A stretch of DNA of 64,000 bases, from the NCBI GenBank assembly GCA_910588125.1, contig CAJUPI010000007.1, forward strand, positions 24,980-88,979, given 5' to 3'. The notes under the pieces were generated by a model that saw only the letters and a program-made list of their open reading frames with translations, did not search any database and was not told where the DNA came from. Below, piece by piece: positions 24,890-33,844 of this stretch. Both the position numbers and the translations under genes were made by a program. The stretch's first letter is position 1. Each line of letters starts with the position of its first letter. The DNA is from an uncultured Lachnospiraceae bacterium (GTDB lineage: Bacteria; Bacillota; Clostridia; Lachnospirales; Lachnospiraceae).

Positions 24890-26279
24890 ACTTCAGCCGT
24901 TCACCCTGATACAGAGGAACTAATATTGCTATTGTAAAAACCCTGTTTTTCACTTCCATATGCATTGCCCCATGATAGGCATCAACGGCGGCCCTGATAT
25001 TTCCAACTCCCAATCCATGCTCTCCCGGGTTTACTCTCCTGCTTTGGCTGCTTTCCCACCCGTCTGCCAGATCCGTACGGTTTTGCACCTCCAGAAAAAG
25101 ATATTTTTTTCTTGTTCCGATATCTATCCGGATAAAGGATCCATCCCCGCCCTCTCTCCTGTTTTCTCCTTGCAGCCTGGAACAGGCTTCCAGTGCATTA
25201 TCCAGAATATTTCCCACTATGATACACAGATCGATCTCCTTTACCGGACAATCTGCCGGCAGCCTTGCATCACACTGCCAGTCGATTCCTTTCTCTGCGG
25301 CCTCTCTTCTCTTATGGTAGAGAAGGGCATCTATTACCAGGCTCCCGGTAACCTCGTCACCTGCCTCTATCCCGCCGGCCTTTGCCAGCTCTCTCAAATA
25401 AGCTCCTGCCTTCTCCCATTGCCGGTTCTGTACCAGATTCGTCAGGGCAATTATATGGTTTTTCATGTCATGGCGCAGCCGCTCCGTCTGGCTGTACTGC
25501 ATTTCCATCATCTGATAATACCTTACCTGAGATCGATATCGTTCTCCCGCCCTCTCTTCCCGCTCCATCCGCTCCATTCCAAATACAAAAGATCCGGCTG
25601 CTGCCATGGCTAATCCGGTAAATATACACATGGCACCGTGGCTGAAAAACTGGTTTTCATATAATCCATATTTTCCCCAATCATGCACCATGATGCCATT
25701 ACTCGCCGCCCAGTTAGCCAGATCTGTCACAAGAACAACACAAAAAAGAGGAACGCTTAAATAGAAATACCAGCTTTTCCTCTTATCAATAAAGAGCGGT
25801 TGCAAAGGCTTTGCCAGAAGATTCAAGGCTGCTAAATTCGTCCCGCATATTATCAAGGTAATTATTCTTCCAATCCCTGCTTCGATGAGCACTATCGAAG
25901 AATGCTCTGCTGCCATGCGGATCACAAACAGCCCCATACACCATAGAAAAGACTCACTGAAATTTTGAGTCAGCTCCGTCACAACCACCAGAATTACAGC
26001 TGCCAGTAGCTTCTTCTCTTTTTCTCCCCGAAATATCATCACAGTCAGTCCCACAAGCATCGCATGATTGCCCATGGCATAGAGAATGTAGGGAATCCCT
26101 CTGTCCTTTAAACAGAGTATCATCACCCCATAGCAGCCAGAAAAAAGCCCTGTAAAGATTCTTTTCTCCCAAAACGTCCCCTGCAAATATCTGGCCAGAA
26201 AACAGGAAGCGCACCAGCCATATAAAAGACAATAAACAAGTGAAAAAATTTCATTCCCCATACCCGATACGCTGCTCAT
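24888..26279 (-). CDS. AgrC-like GHKL sensor histidine kinase
   Basis: A 463-aa kinase with six or seven membrane helices (residues 1-230), a coiled segment, the phosphorylated histidine in RLRHDMKNHI, the N-box NILDNALEAC and a GHKL glycine box (GEHGLGVGNI). This is the layout of peptide-sensing AgrC-type kinases, but no agrB or peptide gene is adjacent. Its start overlaps the response-regulator stop by 4 bases (ATGA). Confidence 0.9.
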   Translation of the reverse strand: MSSVSGMGNEIFSLVYCLLYGWCASCFLARYLQGTFWEKRIFTGLFSGCYGVMILCLKDRGIPYILYAMGNHAMLVGLTVMIFRGEKEKKLLAAVILVVVTELTQNFSESFLWCMGLFVIRMAAEHSSIVLIEAGIGRIITLIICGTNLAALNLLAKPLQPLFIDKRKSWYFYLSVPLFCVVLVTDLANWAASNGIMVHDWGKYGLYENQFFSHGAMCIFTGLAMAAAGSFVFGMERMEREERAGERYRSQVRYYQMMEMQYSQTERLRHDMKNHIIALTNLVQNRQWEKAGAYLRELAKAGGIEAGDEVTGSLVIDALLYHKRREAAEKGIDWQCDARLPADCPVKEIDLCIIVGNILDNALEACSRLQGENRREGGDGSFIRIDIGTRKKYLFLEVQNRTDLADGWESSQSRRVNPGEHGLGVGNIRAAVDAYHGAMHMEVKNRVFTIAILVPLYQGERLK

Positions 26280-26992
26280 AGGATTCTTTCATTCCCTCCC
26301 ATATAGGCCAGGATTGCCTGGCAAAATGCCTCGTATCTGCGTCTGGCAATGATGATACGCTCCCCGTTTTCCAGAATCGCTTCCCGCCGGTTGTATCCTT
26401 CTACATACTTTAAATTGATCAGATAACCTTTGTGGCACCGGAAAAAGCCTTTCCCCTCAAGCAGTTTCTCCAAAATTCCCATCTGCTCGTAATAGGTAAA
26501 GCTCCCCTGCTCCTGATGTACGTCGATCTGCCTGCCCCTGATCTCAAAATACCATACAGAATCCAAAAAAAGCTTTCTCTTTTGCCTTTCCTGGCTCACT
26601 ATAATATAGTCCCGGCTGGAATACCGTTCTTTCTCTACCGCACGCTTTAAAACATTCCTCAGCTTTTCATCCGACACCGGTTTCACCAGATAGTAAAATG
26701 CCTCTACATCATAAGCATCAAAGACATAACTGCGGCTGGAGGACAGAAAAATTAATATTTTTTTAAAGGCAAGCTCGCGGCATCGCCTGGCCGTCTCCAT
26801 GCCATCCATTTCCTCCATCAGAATATCCAGGAATATCATATCGAACCGTTCCAAGGACTTTAAAAGCGCTTTTCCACTGCTGAACTGCTCAATGCTGTAA
26901 GATATCCGCATTTCCTCCATCAGACTTTGGATTCTTGCCGATAGATGCAGGCATTCCAGAAGCTCATCATCACAAACCGCAATTGATACCAT
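26276..26992 (-). CDS. LytTR-type response regulator (AgrA-like)
   Basis: A 238-aa regulator. The receiver domain holds the acidic pair at the start (VCDDE), phospho-acceptor Asp in MIFLDILMEEMDG and the KP turn (YLVKPVSDE). The C-terminal LytTR DNA-binding domain runs from about 135 (FFRCHKGYLINLKYVEGY). Such regulators bind paired direct repeats about 21 bp apart. It forms an operon with the kinase. Adjacent genes encode a coiled-coil protein and a serpin. Confidence 0.92.
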   Translation of the reverse strand: MVSIAVCDDELLECLHLSARIQSLMEEMRISYSIEQFSSGKALLKSLERFDMIFLDILMEEMDGMETARRCRELAFKKILIFLSSSRSYVFDAYDVEAFYYLVKPVSDEKLRNVLKRAVEKERYSSRDYIIVSQERQKRKLFLDSVWYFEIRGRQIDVHQEQGSFTYYEQMGILEKLLEGKGFFRCHKGYLINLKYVEGYNRREAILENGERIIIARRRYEAFCQAILAYMGGNERIL

Positions 26993-27152
26993 GCTTCCTC
27001 CTTCTCGCTTTTTCAGATTGCCTTATTCTCAGCAATTCCGGCTTTCCTGGTATTTCTTACTTAATGGCTATACTTTTTAAATATGTCGGCAAAAATCAGA
27101 CAAAAATTCCTTCTATGTTATGAATGGGCGAAAATATGTCACAATTGGCTCT

Positions 27153-29063
27153 TCAATCTGTCACCACTACATAGCTGGCTTCCCCAAAAAAGCCCTGTTT
27201 AGCCAGTTCCTCCTCCGGCCATCTTGCAATCAGCTCATAAACCTTATCCGGCTTAAGTGGGATCACCCAACTTCCGGTATACTCCTTTACCGAAGGTTCT
27301 GCTGTCTCTGCCTTCCCAAGCTGGGAGATATCCCACTCCCGGACAGTCACGCTTTTTGGCATCCTTGTGCAGCTGAGAATATAATCCACCTCCTTAATCC
27401 CGTTATAATCCGGAATCTTCAAAATATCCGTCTTCTCCCGATCGAGGCCCAGAGGATGGCTGCCGCATGCCTCAATGCCTGCCCGCTTTCCGTTCTCCAG
27501 CCAATTCCAGGAATAATTGCCTGACTGTACAATAAACTGCTGCATATTGCTGGACAATACATCCTTTAGCCCCATTGGGGGAGCTGAGGTCAGAAGCAGA
27601 TCCTGTTGTGCCGATCTCTCTTCCGATTCTCCCTCCGGATTCCTGCACACTCCCAAAAACAGCCAGATACCATGATAATCATCTCGAATAGCAAACAAAA
27701 ACGGGCGGTTAAGAATCATCTCGGCGATCTCCTCATTCTCGATCATTGCTCCCCTGGCCATGGCCATCATGGTGTAAGCCGCACCTTCCACTCCATTCTC
27801 GTCCACACCGATATGCGTCTCCTGAATCACATCTGATACCATCAGCGGCTCCGGAGAAATCCCGCCAAATTCCGCCTGTCCATCAAACATCCGCTCCATT
27901 CCCATGGCTTTTAAGATATCCTGCAGGGGATAGCTGCTCCCAAAATCAAATTTCGGGACCTTCCAGATCACTTTGCCGCTGACCCAATCCTCCTCCACCT
28001 CCAGAGCCTCTTTAAGCCTCTCTGGACTTTCCAAAAATTCTCCCACGGTTCGCCCCTCATCTGGCAACAGAAACATCATCCGGCAACCATTGTTCGTCGC
28101 CAAATAGGACAAAGTAAAGCCTTCTCCTTTTTTGAAGGCTCCTTCCCTCTGCGTCCGGTTCAGATAAGGCACCGTATCCTGTCCTCCATTCTCGAGATAA
28201 AATACATCTTCCTGTGTCATTTCCTCAGAAAATGGCTCTGCCCATCCGCCATAAAAATACAATGTGTTCAGAATAACTAAAAGCGTTGACGGATCTATAT
28301 CAAGCTGCGGCGCAAGTATGCCGTTTGTCTTTTGGGCAATCCATTCTCCCATTCGCTTTCCTGTATCCGGCTTTCCAAAATCCACCCCATAGGAGGATGC
28401 AAAAAAATTCTCCGCCGCCAGCTTCTGATACTCTTCATAAACATTGAGCTGATCGGATATCCACAAAGAGTTGCCCAATTGTATGGCGCTTTGATAGTCC
28501 TCCATACCATAGTGCGCCATTCTTTCCTGATCTCTCTGGCTGCCATATCCATATGACTGATAAAGCCTCCGGCACTGTTTTGCCAGCTCCTTCTGATCTT
28601 TCACCCCCAACTTTTCCAGGATCTGATCCGCAGTCTTTCCCCGGGCGCCGCAGCCTGCCAGCGCCAGAGTGTAATAAAGGCTTAATGGGCTGTAATTCCC
28701 ATTATCCGAAACCTCTTTTAAAACTGCACTTCCGCTTTCATAAGCAAACCGATCCAGCCCTTCTGCGAACGCCTCCGAGATCTCGTTCTCGGCCAGAAGC
28801 TGATTCCAACCCTCGTAATCCTCCGGGGAAAGCTCAGCCTTCTCCGGCTCCTTCGCCTCCCACGTTTTCCCCTTGCTGTAGTTTTGCTTCTCCATGGATT
28901 CCTCCTCTTCCTTTTCCGGCATATGAAGTTTCGCTACAGAGCTTTCCTCGGCCTCTTGCTTCTGTGCCGGCAATGCTTCCGGCTGTTGGCAGCCGGTAAT
29001 TACCGACGATGTCATGGCGGCCGCCAGCAGACAGGCTGTCAACTGTTTTCTGTTTTTTCTCAT
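27153..29063 (-). CDS. Lipoprotein serpin with C-terminal extension
   Basis: A 636-aa protein. A signal peptide ends in lipobox VITGC (Cys25), then comes a charged linker (26-85) and a serpin domain (about 88-476). Hinge and reactive loop are visible at 422-440: ENGVEGAAYTMMAMARGA; counting from Glu422 as P17 puts P1 at Gly438, or Arg437 with a shift by one. The serpin signature NRPFLFAIRD follows. Serpins trap serine or cysteine proteases irreversibly. Residues 480-636 are an added domain unlike a serpin. Gut bacterial serpins can inhibit host elastase or cell-surface proteases, but the target here is unknown. Confidence 0.88.
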   Translation of the reverse strand: MRKNRKQLTACLLAAAMTSSVITGCQQPEALPAQKQEAEESSVAKLHMPEKEEEESMEKQNYSKGKTWEAKEPEKAELSPEDYEGWNQLLAENEISEAFAEGLDRFAYESGSAVLKEVSDNGNYSPLSLYYTLALAGCGARGKTADQILEKLGVKDQKELAKQCRRLYQSYGYGSQRDQERMAHYGMEDYQSAIQLGNSLWISDQLNVYEEYQKLAAENFFASSYGVDFGKPDTGKRMGEWIAQKTNGILAPQLDIDPSTLLVILNTLYFYGGWAEPFSEEMTQEDVFYLENGGQDTVPYLNRTQREGAFKKGEGFTLSYLATNNGCRMMFLLPDEGRTVGEFLESPERLKEALEVEEDWVSGKVIWKVPKFDFGSSYPLQDILKAMGMERMFDGQAEFGGISPEPLMVSDVIQETHIGVDENGVEGAAYTMMAMARGAMIENEEIAEMILNRPFLFAIRDDYHGIWLFLGVCRNPEGESEERSAQQDLLLTSAPPMGLKDVLSSNMQQFIVQSGNYSWNWLENGKRAGIEACGSHPLGLDREKTDILKIPDYNGIKEVDYILSCTRMPKSVTVREWDISQLGKAETAEPSVKEYTGSWVIPLKPDKVYELIARWPEEELAKQGFFGEASYVVVTD

Positions 29064-29119
29064 ATTCTTCCCTCCCTTGCCACTTTAATCATCATTTGTG
29101 AAACGCCTATCCCAAACAG

Positions 29120-29427
29120 CAATGTCATTCAGTTAATTTTCTCAAAAGGTACGCCAGGGAAAAAGGAGCAGAAAGCAGCCGAAAATGGCCTGCTGCTTTT
29201 TCCGGTTTCGGGATCAAGAATTCCTAAAATCTCTGATTTTGCGAAAAGCGAAACGAAAATCCCCTAACTCGCTTCGCTCAGACAGAGTGGATTTTCGTTT
29301 CCACGCAAAATTCAGGGATTTAAGGATTTCTAAATCCCTGCAAAGTCAAAATCTGCAGGCCATTTTCGGCCGCTTCCCACTCCTTTTTCCCTGGCTGAGT
29401 ATTCTCAGAGCTAAACTTAATGACAGT
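29120..29427. repeat. Palindromic intergenic repeat family B, full copy B2 (about 308 bp)
   Basis: A near-complete palindrome: the left end (GTCATTCAGTTAATTTTCTC) and the right end match as inverted repeats through GCCAGGGAAAAAGGAG and GCCGAAAATGGCCTG, and the middle has AACGAAAATCC with GGATTTTCGTT. It has no coding potential I believe in. It fills most of the 458-nt gap between ybaK and the serpin. B1 is a half copy, and a small fragment lies at 7622-7680. Confidence 0.8.
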
Positions 29428-29521
29428 TTCCTCAACAGGCAGCATTTTCACGGTTATAAAAACAATACGAACGGCAAAGGAAATTTTATGGAAAATTCAT
29501 CACCGGATTGGATGTTTTTTC

Positions 29522-29998
29522 TTAGTCCGTCACTACGTCCGCCACCTGATAAGAAATCACCTTTTTCAAATCCTCCGGAGAAAGCTCTACCTGCACCCCG
29601 ATCCTTCCACCACTGAAAATAAAGCTCTCTAATCCCTCTGCCTGTTTATCCAATGTTGTGGGGAAAAACTTTTTCATCCCGATGGGAGAACAGCCGCCAT
29701 GGACATACCCCGTAAGAGACAAAAGTTCCTTTGCCTTTAACATGGCGACAGACTTTTCTCCCACTGCCTTTGCCGCCTTTTTCAGATCCAGCTCTCTTTC
29801 CACCGGAATAACAAACACATAATGCTGCCTGCTTTTGCCCTCGGTTACCAGTGTCTTAAAAACCCGATCCGGATCCTCTCCGAGCATCCTTGCCACCTCG
29901 CCGCCGCCAAACGCCCTGGTATTTTCATAAAAATGCGCATGGTATGGTATTTTTTTCTGTTCCAGAATCCGCATAACATTTGTTTTTTCTTCTTTCAT
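29522..29998 (-). CDS. ybaK: YbaK/EbsC-type Cys-tRNA(Pro)/Cys-tRNA(Cys) deacylase
   Basis: A 158-aa protein with the YbaK fold. The pattern FKTLVTEGKSRQHYVFVIPV, the Lys-rich AKAVGEKSVAML region and the GYVHGGCSPIG motif are typical. The enzyme removes wrongly attached cysteine from tRNA(Pro) in trans. It is a stand-alone gene with its own promoter (30073-30100). Confidence 0.9.
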   Translation of the reverse strand: MKEEKTNVMRILEQKKIPYHAHFYENTRAFGGGEVARMLGEDPDRVFKTLVTEGKSRQHYVFVIPVERELDLKKAAKAVGEKSVAMLKAKELLSLTGYVHGGCSPIGMKKFFPTTLDKQAEGLESFIFSGGRIGVQVELSPEDLKKVISYQVADVVTD

Positions 29999-30072
29999 AA
30001 TATCTTCCCACTTCTCCTTCTCCAGCTTCCACAGCCCTTACATATTAAACCGTCGTTTTGTTCTCTTTACAT

Positions 30073-30100
30073 ATTATAATATATATCTGCCATTTATCAA
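30073..30100 (-). promoter_or_regulatory. Sigma-A promoter for ybaK
   Basis: On the minus strand, TTGATA (30100-30095), 16-bp spacer and perfect TATAAT (30078-30073); start site near 30066, 68 bases before the ATG. Confidence 0.72.
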
Positions 30101-30148
30101 CTCCTTGATGATAACCCAAATCCCCTGGCGAATTTCTCCATAAACAAC

Positions 30149-30191
30149 AATAAAAATATGCAGGCCCCGAAATCACATTTCTTGGCCTGCA
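30149..30191 (-). terminator. Rho-independent terminator of the permease-ASST operon
   Basis: On the minus strand, TGCAGGCC (30191-30184) pairs with GGCCTGCA (30166-30159) around an inner pairing, followed by TATTTTTA. It lies about 80 bases after the ASST stop. Confidence 0.8.
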
Positions 30192-30270
30192 CACTTTATT
30201 TTATCCACTCCCATAAGATAACTTACATGACTTTAAATTCTAACCCCCCGCGCAGCCGGTTTTCCAGCCA

Positions 30271-32139
30271 TCAGCAATGAATCTTAATCCCTGTCTCAAA
30301 CTTTTCATCATCCACGATCACGCGCACATCATAATCGCCGGAAAGCCCTGCCTTATTCACGCTCAGCATAATAGCGCGCCCATCCTTATTAATAAAGGTG
30401 CCGCAGCAAAGAGCTTCAAACTTGTTGGCCGCTGTGGAGATATAGTAGCGATGCTTCTCATCCCCCTGCTCCAGCATCAGCATTACCAGCTGTCCCTTCT
30501 CAAAGACTGCCTTGTAGGTGAAACGGTCGTCCTCTTCAATCAGCTCCGAACCATACTTCTCCGGAATCAGCACACCAGACGGCTCCAACGGAATATCCGT
30601 ATCAAACTCTTTGGTCACTCCCATAGCGCCCAGGAAGCATCCCTTCCCCATAGAAAGATTCTCCTGATCATGGTAAAGATGAAGCTTCTCCGCCCGGTAG
30701 AAGTTCCCTTCCACCTCCAACTCCATCATCACCTGGTCATCCAATACCTCCACCGTGATACTTCTGGTGGACACATCCGGATCATCCTGCATCAATGCGG
30801 CAAATTGCTCTGAAGCTTCCCCCTTATAGTACTGAATGCCACCAGAATGGACCATATAGTGGCCTTCCTTATAATATTCCACATTGCAAATATACGAGGA
30901 GAAGAATTCCTGGCCTCTCTCCTTACCATACTGCCATACCTGGCGGATAGTCATATCATCTGTATTGATCTTATAACGTACGCCACGGGAGAAATTATCC
31001 TTGTTCAAACGGTACTGCTCTCTGATCTTGGAACGGAAATGGCCGTTGTCAAAACACATCACATCGCCGTCCGGCGTAATCAGGTTCGCATGCTGCTCAT
31101 ACTGCCAGTCAAACTCACCGTCTCCAACAGGTGTGAAGAAATATTTCTGATATTTCTCCGGCCATCCGGTTGGATCCCCGATAATCCAGTTCAGCTCCCC
31201 ACTGTCATAATCAATATTCACCATAGAGTCAATATGGCGTCCGGAGAAAGTCAGGGAATTGGTATTTTTATCATACCATACTGCATTGTTATGGAACCAG
31301 TCATGGGCAGACCAGCTTCCTGATTTGCTGCAGCCCGGATCCAAAAACTTCTTATAATCCCAGGTTTTTAAAATCTCACCCGTATTGCGATCCACCAGGA
31401 CACACATATCCTCCACCGTGTCACTTCTCAAATCCTCGGTCAGAACCAGCAGATTGCCGTCTTCCATCTCAAACTGATCGTGGTGATAGCCGCCCGGGAT
31501 GCCAAATTCCTTGTAAATCTTACCCACCATGCTCATCTCATAAATTCCCGACATATAGTAAGGAATCTGCAACAGGCGGTTGGTTCCCACGCAGATATTG
31601 CCATTCTTCAAACGCTTTAAGTCAAATACTACCGGAATATTGAGATACCACCGGATCTCACCCTGATAGTCAAAGCCAGTAGCAAGCTGAGTCAGAGCTG
31701 GTGTGATAATGATAACCTGATCCCGCAGGTAACCGGCCGTAGTATTCATATGTACCAGCTTCGGCACATCCTTGCCCAAAGGCTCTGTCTTAATATGGAT
31801 CGTTTTCTTATAACCCCGGTACAATTCAATCTCTACCGTGTTGTCATAATCCGCATACAAGCCAAGAACCGGCAAAATATGAGTCTTGGCCCGAGGGAAT
31901 GTATGACGGATATCTCCCAGGGGATGCTCCTTTCCCAACACGGTTACTGTCACCGCGGTTTCCTTTTCTGTCTTAAAGAGCACTACCGCAGCCAGTGGAT
32001 TGATCAAATAAGGATTGTATTTGACAAGCGGCTCCTCAATGGTATAATTACCGGCCTCAAACTCCGCCAGCATAGCAGCTTCCGCCTCCGCCTGACGGGT
32101 CAGGATTGACGGCAGGAACGAATACTTAATGGACTCCAT
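30271..32139 (-). CDS. Cytoplasmic aryl-sulfate sulfotransferase (PAPS-independent ASST), copy 2
   Basis: A 622-aa paralogue of the protein at 1785-3662, closely similar along its full length. Active-site candidates are His220 (GGYHHDQF), His283 (WFHNN), Arg301 and His350 (EQHA), the last being the presumed sulfo-histidine. The His283-Arg301 spacing of 18 is kept. There is no signal peptide. It is the second gene of an operon with the SLC13-type permease (68-nt gap) and has its own terminator. Unlike copy 1 it has no thioredoxin genes beside it. Substrates are probably phenolic sulfates, by family inference. Confidence 0.85.
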   Translation of the reverse strand: MESIKYSFLPSILTRQAEAEAAMLAEFEAGNYTIEEPLVKYNPYLINPLAAVVLFKTEKETAVTVTVLGKEHPLGDIRHTFPRAKTHILPVLGLYADYDNTVEIELYRGYKKTIHIKTEPLGKDVPKLVHMNTTAGYLRDQVIIITPALTQLATGFDYQGEIRWYLNIPVVFDLKRLKNGNICVGTNRLLQIPYYMSGIYEMSMVGKIYKEFGIPGGYHHDQFEMEDGNLLVLTEDLRSDTVEDMCVLVDRNTGEILKTWDYKKFLDPGCSKSGSWSAHDWFHNNAVWYDKNTNSLTFSGRHIDSMVNIDYDSGELNWIIGDPTGWPEKYQKYFFTPVGDGEFDWQYEQHANLITPDGDVMCFDNGHFRSKIREQYRLNKDNFSRGVRYKINTDDMTIRQVWQYGKERGQEFFSSYICNVEYYKEGHYMVHSGGIQYYKGEASEQFAALMQDDPDVSTRSITVEVLDDQVMMELEVEGNFYRAEKLHLYHDQENLSMGKGCFLGAMGVTKEFDTDIPLEPSGVLIPEKYGSELIEEDDRFTYKAVFEKGQLVMLMLEQGDEKHRYYISTAANKFEALCCGTFINKDGRAIMLSVNKAGLSGDYDVRVIVDDEKFETGIKIHC

Positions 32140-32207
32140 AAAAACTCCTCCTTCTAAAAAATAAGATATGATAAAACACTGCCCTTAAAAGACAAGGGTA
32201 TTGTTGC

Positions 32208-33683
32208 TTAATGGATCAGAGCTGTGGCAATCGGAATTCCCACCACAATCACCAGTATTAGCTCAATAACCGCAAACATTATGGTATGCTTGTAAATCTC
32301 TCCCGATTTCAGCCATTCCTTATTACCATGAATCATCGCCGCAAAAGGTGAAGCTGAAGGCGTAACGGAAGCGCTTGCCAGTACAAAAATGATGATCAGT
32401 GATGTGATCGGCGCCGAATTAATCCCACTTGACAGGCAAAACGAGGCGATAACCGGTTGCATCAGCATTCCCACCACCAAACTGTTGCAGATATTGGTCA
32501 GTATTAATGTAATCACCAACAATGTCACATAGAATGCCACCAATGACATACTGCTGAAAATCGGGCGCAGAATTGTATTGAGGAAAGCCGAAATGCCTGT
32601 AGACTCATTTGTCAGCACACTTCCCAAAAGAATCGCAGCCGTACAGAGGAAAAACGTCCCCCAGGCAAAACCATTTAATACCTTGTTGAATGGCAACACC
32701 GGCTCATGCTTTTCCTTATCCAGGCTGACACAGCAAAGCAATGCCGTATAGCCCAGGGCAATCCCATAATTGTTGACGCTCAAAAACTGCATAATCCTCA
32801 GCTTTGGCATCATACTTGGCAACAGCATGGTCAGGATATAGATCACAAAGGAGACTGCCATAAACTTCTGATTGCCGTTTAATGGAGGCAGCGGATTCTT
32901 CTTCAACATCTCCACATCCAGATTCTTCAGCTTCGACACATCCGGCCGCAAAATATATTTGCAGAACAGTACAATCACCACGATGGATACAAAGCCATAG
33001 ATCAGGGCCACGGCCAGATAACCGGCACTGTTAATCATGACCTTATTCCCCATATTTTCTGTAATCCCGGCATAGTTGCCGATCAGGGCCAGCGAGTTCC
33101 CGCTGTACGGCGGCACCGGAAAACCCAGCAGCGTAGCAATCGCCACCAGAATCAGCATGATTGTGGGATACTTCTCTCCCTTTTGGATCCCAATCTCCTG
33201 GAAAATATCATAAAGCACCGGCCAGAACAAAAAGATCGGAGAAAACGGCCCCACAAAAGCAGCCATCAGCATAGCGCCCACCATCAGCATAGCGGTAAAT
33301 ACCCAGGGACGCCCATTGTTAATCTTCATGGTCAGGAAAAACCGCCCGATATAAGCAGTCAACTTATTATATACCATAGAATTCATGACAATCATCAAAA
33401 ACAACATCTGGATCACAACCGGATTTCCAAAAGCCGCCGACAATACCTGATTCATCGGTGCATAGCTGGACACCCCGATCATAAAGATACTTAAGAGGCT
33501 GGACCATACCGGATCTACTGTAGTCCAGAGATATAAAGTGCCAATAAATACCCCGATGATCTCCATGCCGACAGGTGTGACTTCCGGAAGCGGCAACGGC
33601 AAATAGCGGAACAATAGCATGATCGCCACTCCCACCAGGGAGTGAACTGTCCGGCGGCTGACTAAAGCTGAAGAATTGCTCAT
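32208..33683 (-). CDS. SLC13/DASS-type (IT superfamily) permease
   Basis: A 491-aa membrane protein with about 11-12 helices, arranged in two halves. Motifs include PYSGNSLALIG in the first half and TNICNSLVVGMLMQPV in the second, which recall the Asn/Ser-rich substrate loops of the divalent-anion and related carriers. It is the first gene of an operon with an ASST and is preceded by a Crp-type operator. The tail of a paralogue is at 1-147. A role in moving sulfated or carboxylated aromatics is inferred from the context only. Confidence 0.82.
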   Translation of the reverse strand: MSNSSALVSRRTVHSLVGVAIMLLFRYLPLPLPEVTPVGMEIIGVFIGTLYLWTTVDPVWSSLLSIFMIGVSSYAPMNQVLSAAFGNPVVIQMLFLMIVMNSMVYNKLTAYIGRFFLTMKINNGRPWVFTAMLMVGAMLMAAFVGPFSPIFLFWPVLYDIFQEIGIQKGEKYPTIMLILVAIATLLGFPVPPYSGNSLALIGNYAGITENMGNKVMINSAGYLAVALIYGFVSIVVIVLFCKYILRPDVSKLKNLDVEMLKKNPLPPLNGNQKFMAVSFVIYILTMLLPSMMPKLRIMQFLSVNNYGIALGYTALLCCVSLDKEKHEPVLPFNKVLNGFAWGTFFLCTAAILLGSVLTNESTGISAFLNTILRPIFSSMSLVAFYVTLLVITLILTNICNSLVVGMLMQPVIASFCLSSGINSAPITSLIIIFVLASASVTPSASPFAAMIHGNKEWLKSGEIYKHTIMFAVIELILVIVVGIPIATALIH

Positions 33684-33721
33684 TGGTAAATACCTCCATT
33701 CTTTTTATGAAAACTGTTATT

Positions 33722-33762
33722 ATTTTAACATCTCTTTCGTTATTTTAGCATAACATATGTTA
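33722..33762 (-). promoter_or_regulatory. Class II Crp/Fnr-type promoter for the permease-ASST operon
   Basis: The perfect 12-bp palindrome TAACATATGTTA lies at 33751-33762 and a -10 hexamer TAAAAT at 33727-33722 on the minus strand. A start site at 33715 would put the palindrome at exactly -41.5. The trxB promoter (274-314) has the same layout. The palindrome also lies in front of the divergent Crp-family gene, about -57 from its -10 TATACT (33802-33807). Confidence 0.65.
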
Positions 33763-33844
33763 AGTTTTTCAAAAAATATAGCAAAATTTAATAAATAGTG
33801 GTATACTGTTCTCAGAAGTAATTTATCAAGGACGGTAGAGCATT

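Noticed and set aside
24762..26992. agr quorum-sensing system with peptide
   Set aside because: The kinase and regulator fit, but no agrB or agrD-like small frame was found in the gaps on either strand.
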